From Leucobacter sp. (GTDB lineage: Bacteria > Actinomycetota > Actinomycetes > Actinomycetales > Microbacteriaceae): a stretch of 8,713 nt of DNA. Below, piece by piece: positions 1-5,249 of this stretch. Numbering within the stretch: position 1 is the stretch's first letter; each line of letters opens with the position of its first letter. The stretch spans positions 1 through 8,713 of the forward strand of contig JAPSIU010000112.1 of the NCBI GenBank assembly GCA_031178565.1. Direction: 5' to 3'. The translations under genes were made by a program, and so were the position numbers. The notes under the pieces were generated by a model, which was not told the DNA's origin, did not search any database, and saw only the letters and a list, made by a program, of their open reading frames with translations.

Positions 1-69
1 GACACCCTGGCACGCATCACCCATCCTCCCGGCGTGGAGGCCGCACTTCGCGCCAACTCAAGGGCGATG

Positions 70-129
70 GAGCGGGCGGTGGAGCGGGCGATGGAGCGGG
101 CGGCGGAGCGATCCGCCGAGCGATCCCCC
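70..129. repeat. 12-bp tandem repeat, five imperfect units
   Basis: Five consecutive 12-bp units start GAGCGGGCGGTG and drift to GAGCGATCCCCC at the permease end. They fill most of the 130 bp between the window edge and the permease stop codon. Read on the plus strand they would encode a 4-residue period (MERA, VERA, MERA, AERS, AERS) in a frame open from base 1 to 225. That frame runs antisense into the permease gene, so I treat the repeat as non-coding or, less likely, as the tail of a gene beginning outside the window. The rest of 1-69 shows no supported gene. On the minus strand a GGGAGG at 30-25 lies 7 nt before an ATG at 17-15, which could open another gene to the left, but too little is visible to call it. 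Confidence 0.7.
101..118 (-). terminator. small GC hairpin after the ABC permease
   Basis: CGGCGGA pairs perfectly with TCCGCCG across a 4-nt loop (GCGA on the plus strand). The hairpin lies 13 nt beyond the permease stop codon, where a terminator for the minus-strand operon would be expected. No T-tract follows. It sits inside the 12-bp repeat array, so it could also be a by-product of the repeat. Confidence 0.35.
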
Positions 130-130
130 G

Positions 131-847
131 CTACCGCACCGCGGTGCGGCGCATGCAGAACCAGGTTCCGAGGAGTGCGAGGACCGCCACTCCGACCGCG
201 ACGAGCGCGACCCGCGGCCGGGTGATGCCCGCGATGATCTCGCCGAACTGCGGCACGAGGATCAGCAGCAGCGTCACCAGCACGAGCGCGAGTGCCAGCG
301 CGAGGATCGTCGGGCCCTTCGAGCCGAAGCGCACCCAGACCGCGCCGAACACGCCGCCGATGCTCAGCGACACGAACACCCCGAGGAACACGGTCGGGAT
401 CAGCACCCAGACGTCGCCCGAACCGAGACCGTAGTTGTCGAGGGCGTACGCGCCGAAGAACCAGTGTCCGGTCGCGAGCTCGATCCCGAGCAGCACCGCC
501 ATCACGAGCGTGATGTAGGCCGACTGGATCAAGTTCGCGATCGCGGTCCCCGCCACGTAGTTGCGGCGCGTCGTGCCGAGCGCGAGGGCGAAGGGGAAGG
601 TGGTCGCGACCGCCTGCACCCCGAGGTAGATGAGGAAGCCCGGCAGCGACCAGATCATGCCCATGTTGCCCCGGGCGCCGTCGGCGTACGAGGGATCGGC
701 GGGATCCATGCCCGCGCGCTGCAGGATGAAGGCGATGACCATCGTGATCACCAGCACGAGTCCGACGATGTAGAGCGGCACCGCGAACATGATCTCCGGC
801 TTGTTCAGGTGCAGACGGGTGACTTTGATGATGCGTTCCATGATCAT
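131..847 (-). CDS. ABC transporter permease, six predicted helices
   Basis: This is a 238-residue integral membrane protein, presumably the membrane half of an ABC-2-like exporter driven by the ATPase encoded just upstream. Hydrophobic segments lie at about residues 18-42, 65-90, 99-121, 147-170, 179-199 and 212-231, with basic residues between them (TTRR at 92-95, VRFGSKG at 172-178) and a basic C-terminus (MRRTAVR). The ATG at 847 overlaps the ATPase stop in an ATGA arrangement, and GGAACGGAG lies just before it. A second ATG two codons in (841) is possible. The reading frame stays open far upstream only because it shadows the ATPase gene. No close family name is recognisable from the sequence. 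The role is inferred from size, topology and operon position, and the substrate is unknown. It is the last gene of the GntR-ATPase-permease operon. Confidence 0.85.
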   Translation of the reverse strand: MIMERIIKVTRLHLNKPEIMFAVPLYIVGLVLVITMVIAFILQRAGMDPADPSYADGARGNMGMIWSLPGFLIYLGVQAVATTFPFALALGTTRRNYVAGTAIANLIQSAYITLVMAVLLGIELATGHWFFGAYALDNYGLGSGDVWVLIPTVFLGVFVSLSIGGVFGAVWVRFGSKGPTILALALALVLVTLLLILVPQFGEIIAGITRPRVALVAVGVAVLALLGTWFCMRRTAVR

Positions 848-1845
848 GCTCCGTTCCGGGAAGAGGCTCGTTCGGTGTCCTCCGACGCCGGCCGTTCCGC
901 GCCGGACGCATCCGCCCCCGTGTCGGCGGGAGCCTGGTCGGGGCCGATGTCGACGGGCCGGTGCGTGGGCGTGTCGGATCCGTCGAAGCCGTAGGCCGCG
1001 ACGAGTTGCTGCAGCGTGACCGGGCCGAGCTCGAGATCCAGGGACGCCGCGGCGCCGCGGTCCTCGGCCGTCAGGCGGCCCTCGACCACGACGGTCGCGA
1101 GCCCGCCGATGCTGTGCCGGGAGAGCACCCGGCGCCCCGCTGCGTACTCGGCGACCGCCGAGGCGCGCCCCGACACCTCGTGCGCCATACCGCGCAGCTC
1201 GTCGGTCTCGGCGTCCTGCACCACGCGCCCCCGGTCCAGGATCACGACGTGCTCGAGGAGGCGATCCATCTCGTCGATGAGGTGCGTCGAGAGGACGATC
1301 GTACGCGGGTGCTCCGTGTAGTCCCGGATCAGCACGTCGTAGAAGTGGGTGCGAGCGGTCGCGTCGAGCCCCAGGTAGGGTTCGTCGAAGAACGTGACCG
1401 GGGCGCGGGAGGCGAGGCCGAGCACGATGCCCAGCGCGGAGAACTGCCCGCGCGAGAACTTCTTGATCACCGGCTTCTTCGGGATGCGGAACAGCTCCAC
1501 CAACTCGTCGGCGAGCGACTGATCCCAGTTCGGGTAGAAGACCCGCGCGATCCGGAGCGCGTGCATCAGCTTGTAGTCGTCGGGGTAGCGCTGGTTGTCG
1601 CGGATGAAGCACATCTGCTCGAGCGCGCGCGGGTGCTCGAAGGGCGCTTCACCGAGCACCCGCACCTCGCCCGACGTCGGCTGATCCTGCGCCGTCACGA
1701 GCGACATGAACGTGGTCTTGCCCGCGCCGTTGCGGCCGAGCAGGCCAGTGATGGTGTTCTTCTTGATCCGCACGCTCACGTCGTCGAGCGCTCGGGTCTC
1801 CCCGTGCACCCGCGTGAGCCCGCGGGTCTCGATGGCGATGGTCAT
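844..1845 (-). CDS. ABC transporter ATP-binding protein, YtrB-like
   Basis: This 333-residue cytoplasmic ATPase powers the permease encoded next to it. Visible motifs are Walker A GRNGAGKT at 37-44, a signature FSRGQ at 130-134 in place of LSGGQ, Walker B FFDEP at 152-156, the D-loop GLDA at 159-162 and the switch histidine in STH at 186-188. The FYPNWD segment at 103-108 and the variant signature are typical of ATPases linked to YtrA-type GntR regulators, such as B. subtilis YtrB. Residues from about 287 to the end form a Pro/Ala/Asp-rich tail of low complexity that the catalytic core does not need. AGGAGGGAC precedes the ATG at 1845. The gene lies 96 bp after the GntR gene and its stop overlaps the permease start. 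Multidrug or peptide export, or cell-envelope antibiotic response, is the usual association of the family. The substrate here cannot be read from the sequence. Confidence 0.92.
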   Translation of the reverse strand: MTIAIETRGLTRVHGETRALDDVSVRIKKNTITGLLGRNGAGKTTFMSLVTAQDQPTSGEVRVLGEAPFEHPRALEQMCFIRDNQRYPDDYKLMHALRIARVFYPNWDQSLADELVELFRIPKKPVIKKFSRGQFSALGIVLGLASRAPVTFFDEPYLGLDATARTHFYDVLIRDYTEHPRTIVLSTHLIDEMDRLLEHVVILDRGRVVQDAETDELRGMAHEVSGRASAVAEYAAGRRVLSRHSIGGLATVVVEGRLTAEDRGAAASLDLELGPVTLQQLVAAYGFDGSDTPTHRPVDIGPDQAPADTGADASGAERPASEDTERASSRNGA

Positions 1846-1881
1846 GATGTGTCCCTCCTGTGTTCGGGTACGTCGATGGCG

Positions 1882-1904
1882 ACTGAGGCGGTTACCGCCT
1901 CGGT
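1882..1904 (-). promoter_or_regulatory. inverted repeat between GntR gene and ABC genes
   Basis: The core GAGGCGGTTACCGCCTC is a perfect 8-bp inverted repeat around a single T, extended by two more pairs beyond one mismatch. In the minus-strand transcript it forms a 7-bp GC-rich stem with a UAA loop. It lies 37 nt after the GntR stop and about 36 nt before the ATPase start. No T-run follows. It could be a partial terminator or processing hairpin that sets the repressor:transporter ratio, or a protein-binding site. Confidence 0.5.
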
Positions 1905-1941
1905 CGAGTTCTGGGGCTGCTGTGCTGGTGTCAGTTCGGGA

Positions 1942-2349
1942 TCATGGCCGGGCGCGGACCCCCGCATCGGATTCGGCCGGCCCGAGTCGACCGGGATCCT
2001 CTTCGGACTCGATCAGCCGGACGAGCTGAGCCGTGTCGAGGCCGAGCTCCCTCGCCTCGGCGAGCATGGGCCGTACGTAGCTCTCGACGAAGCCGCGCTG
2101 CCGCTCGTTCGCGATGCGCGCCTTGGCGCCGTCGGCGACGAACATGCCGATGCCGCGCCGCTTGTAGAGGATCTCGCGGTCGACGAGCAGGTTCAGCGCC
2201 TTCCCCGCCGTCGCGGGGTTGATGCGCATGTACGCGGCGAGTTCGTTCGTCGAGGGCACCTGCTCGCCCTCTGCGTACGTTCCCCGCAGAATGTCGCTCG
2301 CGAGGCGATCGGCGAGCTGCAGGAAGATCGGTCGTGTGTCGTCGAACAT
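1942..2349 (-). CDS. GntR-family transcriptional regulator, YtrA subfamily
   Basis: This is a 135-residue DNA-binding repressor. The N-terminal winged helix-turn-helix covers about residues 8-73. It includes the PSTNELAAYMRINPATAGKA stretch, whose recognition helix starts near 44, and the wing KRRGIGMFV at 63-71. The C-terminal part is only about 60 residues, too short for the FadR, HutC or MocR effector domains and matching the small dimerisation helices of the YtrA subfamily. AAGGAGGTG sits 4 nt before the ATG at 2349. It is the first gene of the operon with the ABC ATPase and permease, the standard YtrA arrangement. A palindrome lies on its own promoter's start point, so it most likely represses its own operon. 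The inducing signal is unknown; in B. subtilis the ytr operon responds to cell-wall antibiotics. Confidence 0.93.
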   Translation of the reverse strand: MFDDTRPIFLQLADRLASDILRGTYAEGEQVPSTNELAAYMRINPATAGKALNLLVDREILYKRRGIGMFVADGAKARIANERQRGFVESYVRPMLAEARELGLDTAQLVRLIESEEDPGRLGPAESDAGVRARP

Positions 2350-2393
2350 CGTGCACCTCCTTCGCGGCGATCGGGGGCCCTCGGGCTCCCTGG

Positions 2394-2409
2394 TTAGTTA
2401 CTTCACTAA
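2394..2409 (-). promoter_or_regulatory. probable GntR (YtrA-type) operator
   Basis: TTAGTTACTTCACTAA has perfect 5-bp arms TTAGT/ACTAA around a 6-bp centre. It starts 2 bp after the -10 box of the GntR operon promoter, so it covers the expected transcription start near 2405. It is an AT-rich island in GC-rich DNA. Binding by the adjacent GntR protein is inferred from position and symmetry. Confidence 0.65.
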
Positions 2410-2411
2410 TG

Positions 2412-2440
2412 AACCTACGCACCTCGAGCGACTCTGTCAA
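2412..2440 (-). promoter_or_regulatory. promoter of the gntR-ABC operon
   Basis: The minus strand carries a consensus -35 box TTGACA (2440-2435), exactly 17 bp of spacer, and a -10 box TAGGTT (2417-2412) matching the actinobacterial TANNNT pattern. The predicted start is near 2405, giving a leader of about 55 nt before the GntR ATG at 2349. The -35 is perfect, so control presumably comes from the operator overlapping the start site. The rest of 2441-2510, between this promoter and the LacI stop codon, shows no convincing terminator. Confidence 0.7.
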
Positions 2441-2510
2441 GGGCACCGGTGGATCTCGTCCTCCGCCCCGCTCGAGGGCAGGGAGCCCGCAGCACCATCG
2501 CCGTCGGCGT

Positions 2511-3545
2511 CTAGTGGATCCACCTCGAAGCGAACCGCACCGATCCGCGCTCGATGAGCGGCATCGGGAGCAGCGTCCGCTCGGCCCGCCGGTCGCCGAG
2601 CAGCATCTCGACGCCCAGCCGTCCCATCTCCGTATAGGGCAGGCGGGCCGTGGTGAGCCCCGGTCTGAGATACGCCGCGAGCTCCTCATCGTCGAATGAG
2701 ACGATCGAGAGATCGTCGGGAACGCGCAGACCGCGCTCGGCGGCCGCCTGGTAGATGCCGAACGCCACATTGTCGTTGCCCGCGATGACGGCCGTCAGAT
2801 CGGGATGCGCGTCGAGCATGGGGCCGCCGTACTCGTACCCCACCTCCGGCGCCCAGTCCGGCACGTCGACCCGCACCGGCACCACCTCCGCACGCGCGAG
2901 CCCCGAGGAGATGCCGGCGAACCGATCGCGGATCGTCGCCGACGCGCTCGCGACGGTCCGCGCCTCGGGGAGATCTCCGAGGATGCCGATGCGTCGGTGC
3001 CCGCGCTCGACGAGATACCGCGCGACCGCCTCGCCCGCCCGGTGCTCGTCGGGCAGCACGCACGGGTGCCCCTCCGGCGATGCGCCGTTGATCAGCACGA
3101 GCGGCAGTTGCGCCGGTGTCGGCGGCACGTCGACGACTCGAGCGGCCATGAGGCCGATGAGCAGGCCGTCGACGCGGCGATCGGTCATCTCCTCCACGGC
3201 TTCGGAGAGCTCGCCGCCGCGGCCGGTCTCGCTCATGAGCACCGTGTGTCCGTGAGCCCTCGCCGCCTCGAGCACACCCCCGATCATGGCTGAGGCGTAT
3301 CGCGTCAGCGTCACCTGATCGGAGACGAAGCCGATCGTGCGCGTTCTCCCCAGGCGCAGGCTCTGGGCAGCGGGGTTGGGCCGGTAGCCCAGCTCGGCGG
3401 CGGCGGCGCGCACCCGCTCGACCGCCTCGGCCGAGAGGCGGGATCCCGGCCGGTCGTTCAGGATCAGACTGACGGCGGCCGTCGACATCTCGGCCCGACG
3501 CGCGACGTCCGCGAGGGTGGGGCGGCGGGGCGGGTCTTCGGTCAC
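2511..3545 (-). CDS. LacI-family transcriptional regulator of the sucrose genes
   Basis: This is a 344-residue repressor of normal LacI length. The N-terminal helix-turn-helix is at about 9-30 (TLADVARRAEMS then TAAVSLILN), followed by the hinge around GYRPNPAAQSLRLGRTRTIG at 53-72. The periplasmic-binding-protein-like effector domain runs from about 70 to 340. It includes VDGLLIG at 125-131, AVIAGNDNVAFG at 252-263 and VPDDLSIVSFDD at 275-286. The start is a GTG at 3545, with GGGGGAG just upstream. It is divergent from the sucrose symporter, and a LacI-type palindrome covers that gene's start site, so by position it corresponds to CscR. The effector is not readable from the sequence; sucrose, fructose or a derived sugar phosphate are candidates. 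Its own promoter in 3546-3640 is unclear. Confidence 0.93.
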   Translation of the reverse strand: MTEDPPRRPTLADVARRAEMSTAAVSLILNDRPGSRLSAEAVERVRAAAAELGYRPNPAAQSLRLGRTRTIGFVSDQVTLTRYASAMIGGVLEAARAHGHTVLMSETGRGGELSEAVEEMTDRRVDGLLIGLMAARVVDVPPTPAQLPLVLINGASPEGHPCVLPDEHRAGEAVARYLVERGHRRIGILGDLPEARTVASASATIRDRFAGISSGLARAEVVPVRVDVPDWAPEVGYEYGGPMLDAHPDLTAVIAGNDNVAFGIYQAAAERGLRVPDDLSIVSFDDEELAAYLRPGLTTARLPYTEMGRLGVEMLLGDRRAERTLLPMPLIERGSVRFASRWIH

Positions 3546-3641
3546 GGCTCCCCCTCGATCCGATGCTCACTCCGATGCGGCGTCACCACCACGATACCGA
3601 GGCCGATCGGTCCGGCCGACCGAACCGGCTGAGAAACGTCG

Positions 3642-3671
3642 TTGACCGCCGGGCCCGCCGCGTGTTATTTT
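3642..3671 (+). promoter_or_regulatory. promoter of the sucrose symporter gene
   Basis: A -35 box TTGACC (3642-3647), an 18-bp spacer and a -10 box TATTTT (3666-3671) give a predicted start near 3678. The AT-rich -10 region stands out from its surroundings. The 5' leader would be about 100 nt. The spacer is 1 bp longer than ideal, and TTATTT one base earlier is an alternative -10. Confidence 0.6.
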
Positions 3672-3677
3672 TCCTTG

Positions 3678-3693
3678 GCTAAATCCTTTTAGC
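3678..3693. promoter_or_regulatory. probable LacI-family operator
   Basis: GCTAAATCCTTTTAGC has perfect 6-bp arms GCTAAA/TTTAGC around a 4-bp centre TCCT. The half-site shape is typical of LacI-family operators, although these usually have a CG pair at the centre. It begins at the predicted transcription start of the symporter gene, so a bound repressor would block initiation. No second copy is visible in this intergenic region or before the downstream fusion gene. Assignment to the adjacent LacI protein is inference. Confidence 0.7.
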
Positions 3694-3704
3694 AGTCAGA
3701 TGAC

Positions 3705-3755
3705 CCGATCCGGAAAGCATCTGCCCTCGAGCAGCGTCGCTCAGGGCCGGATCGG
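3705..3755 (+). promoter_or_regulatory. stem-loop in the symporter 5' leader
   Basis: CCGATCCGG (3705-3713) pairs perfectly with CCGGATCGG (3747-3755). Inside the 33-nt loop, CTGC (3721-3724) can pair with GCAG (3731-3734). The structure ends 8 nt before the Shine-Dalgarno GGAGGT (3764-3769). It may stabilise the mRNA or influence ribosome access. No known riboswitch is recognised. Confidence 0.4.
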
Positions 3756-3777
3756 AGACCAACGGAGGTCCACACGT

Positions 3778-5082
3778 ATGGCTATCAACACGCGCCTGTT
3801 CAAGAACGGCGCCTATCTGCACAGCTCGACAACGCTGTTCGTCTTCTTCGCCTCGTGGGGCATCTGGTGGTCGTTCTTCGCGGTCTGGCTCGACAAGGGC
3901 CTCGGGCTGAGCGGCGGCCAGATCGGCACCGTCTACTCGGTGAACTCGCTCACGACGATCGCGGTGCTGCTCTTCTACGGCACGATGCAGGACCGCCTCG
4001 TCTTGAAGCGGCACCTCGTCATCCTGTCCTCGGCGGTCATGGCCTGCCTGGCCCCGTTCGCACTCTTCGTCTACGAACCGCTTCTGAGCAACGAGAGCAC
4101 GTTCTTCTTCGGCGTTCTGGCCGGAGCCGTCTACCTGCCGTTCGGCTACACCGCCGCGGTCGGCCTGCTCGAGGCATTCTCCGAGCGCATGAGCCGCACC
4201 TACGGCTTCGCCTACGGTCAGGCTCGCGGGTGGGGATCCCTCGGCTACGGCGTGGCAGCCCTGTTCACCGGCTTCATCTTCACCATCGATCCGGCGATCA
4301 ACTTCTTCCTCGGATCGGCGCTCGGCATCCTCTGCCTGCTCGTGCAGATCTTCTGGAAGACCGATCACGTCCCGCTCGCGCCGGGCCACACGGCGCACCC
4401 GCACGCTCCGAACCTGCGCGAGATGGCTTCCGTGCTGAAGCTCAAGGGCGTCTGGGTCGTCATCGGCTTCGTGATCTTCAGCTGGACGTTCTACAACCTC
4501 TACGACAATCAGATGTTCCCGAACTTCTATGCCGGCCTGTTCGAGAACGAGGACGTCGGCATCCACACTTACGGCATCCTGAACTCGGTGCAGGTGTTCG
4601 CCGAGGCCGGCTGCATGATGCTCGTCCCGATCCTCATGCGGCGGGTGGGCGTGCGCAACATCCTGCTGCTGGGCGTCTCGGTGATGTGCCTGCGCATCCT
4701 CGGTTCGGCAGTCTTCACCGATCCCATCGTCATCTCGTGCGTGAAGATGCTCCACGCGATCGAGGTGCCGCTGTTCGTCCTCGGCATCTTCCGCTACCTC
4801 ACGCTGCACTTCCCCGCAGCGCTCTCCGCGACGCTGTACATGGTCGGCTTCGAGATCGCGGCCCAGCTCGGCAACACGCTCTTCGCGACCCCCTTCGGGT
4901 ACATCCGCGACGCGATCGGCTTCCAGCCCACCTTCCTCGTGATCGCAGCCGTGGTCGCGGGCGCGGGCGTCTGGGCGTTCTTCGCCCTCAAGAAGGACGA
5001 CCAGGATGTCCAGGGCGATCCGTTCCTCCGCGACTCCCAGCGCTCCGGCGTGACCGGCGTGCTCAAGACGGTTCCGCAGTGA
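3778..5082 (+). CDS. sucrose:H+ symporter, LacY/CscB family
   Basis: This 434-residue inner-membrane major facilitator protein is in the oligosaccharide:H+ symporter family. Aligned by eye to LacY, the functional residues are all present: E132 (LacY E126), R150 in GQARGWG (R144), D243 (D240), R306 in CLRILGS (R302), and H326 and E329 in LHAIEVP (H322, E325). The LacY D237-K358 charge pair is replaced by the neutral N240 and A362, which I recall as a CscB trait. Segments such as LNSVQVFAEA and KMLHAIEVPL resemble E. coli CscB more than LacY, supporting sucrose as substrate. The ATG at 3778 is chosen because GGAGGT lies 8 nt upstream and the protein then starts like other family members; an in-frame ATG at 3700 has no ribosome site. 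The gene lies between the divergent LacI repressor and the invertase-kinase fusion. Sugar specificity is inferred from homology and context. Confidence 0.92.
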   Translation: MAINTRLFKNGAYLHSSTTLFVFFASWGIWWSFFAVWLDKGLGLSGGQIGTVYSVNSLTTIAVLLFYGTMQDRLVLKRHLVILSSAVMACLAPFALFVYEPLLSNESTFFFGVLAGAVYLPFGYTAAVGLLEAFSERMSRTYGFAYGQARGWGSLGYGVAALFTGFIFTIDPAINFFLGSALGILCLLVQIFWKTDHVPLAPGHTAHPHAPNLREMASVLKLKGVWVVIGFVIFSWTFYNLYDNQMFPNFYAGLFENEDVGIHTYGILNSVQVFAEAGCMMLVPILMRRVGVRNILLLGVSVMCLRILGSAVFTDPIVISCVKMLHAIEVPLFVLGIFRYLTLHFPAALSATLYMVGFEIAAQLGNTLFATPFGYIRDAIGFQPTFLVIAAVVAGAGVWAFFALKKDDQDVQGDPFLRDSQRSGVTGVLKTVPQ

Positions 5083-5142
5083 CGGTCGCGCCGCCGCCGC
5101 GCAATCGCTAGGGGCCGCGAGCACCGTGCGCCCCCGGCCGGT

Positions 5143-5190
5143 GAGGCCCCTCGTCTGGTTCGACCCGCGGGCGAGCCGACGAGGGGCCTC
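5143..5190 (+). terminator. strong GC hairpin after the sucrose symporter
   Basis: GAGGCCCCTCGTC (5143-5155) pairs perfectly with GACGAGGGGCCTC (5178-5190). After one bulged T, GGTTCG (5157-5162) can pair with CGAGCC (5172-5177) with one G-U pair, leaving a 9-nt loop. The structure starts 60 nt after the symporter stop. No T-tract follows, which is common for actinobacterial terminators. It is symmetric, so it could equally be an mRNA-stabilising or attenuating hairpin between the two sucrose genes. The 5083-5142 stretch holds nothing else recognisable. Confidence 0.7.
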
Positions 5191-5196
5191 CTGCCG

Positions 5197-5202
5197 TAGA
5201 AT
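5197..5202 (+). promoter_or_regulatory. possible -10 box for the invertase-kinase gene
   Basis: TAGAAT is a close match to the -10 consensus, directly after the hairpin. It would start transcription near 5209, 41 nt before the ATG. No good -35 box is visible at the right distance, because that region is the right arm of the hairpin. No copy of the GCTAAA-type operator is present at 5191-5249. Confidence 0.35.
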
Positions 5203-5249
5203 CGAAGTTTGCTCGGCCCGCCTCACGCTCTGATTCAGAACCGGGACAC

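Noticed and set aside
1..17. Possible start of another minus-strand gene (GGGAGG at 30-25, ATG at 17-15)
   Set aside because: Spacing is good but only five codons are visible, so no gene can be supported.
34..225. Plus-strand frame with MERA/VERA repeats at the left edge
   Set aside because: It has no ribosome site, is low complexity, and its last 95 bp are antisense to the permease C-terminus. The tail of a gene from outside the window cannot be fully excluded.
848..1612. N-terminal extension of the permease by 255 residues
   Set aside because: This part is an Arg/Pro-rich shadow of the ABC ATPase gene; the ATGA overlap and hydrophobic start place the true N-terminus at 847.
2441..2510. 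Possible terminator after the LacI gene (GGGC/GCCC and CGCCG/CGGCG short stems)
   Set aside because: Stems of 4-5 bp without a T-tract are too weak to call, so read-through from the LacI gene into the GntR promoter region is possible.
3608..3622. CGGTC-CGGCC-GACCG inverted repeat upstream of the LacI gene
   Set aside because: Short GC-only arms are frequent by chance in this DNA, and no promoter for the LacI gene could be placed nearby with confidence.
3700..3777. Upstream in-frame ATG extending the symporter by 26 residues
   Set aside because: It has no Shine-Dalgarno, the added residues are polar and unlike the family N-terminus, and the ATG at 3778 has a strong GGAGGT.
3679..5226. 515-residue open frame on the minus strand opposite the sucrose symporter
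   Set aside because: It is highly charged low-complexity sequence without a recognisable domain. The plus strand has a clear LacY/CscB protein, so this is a GC-driven shadow frame.
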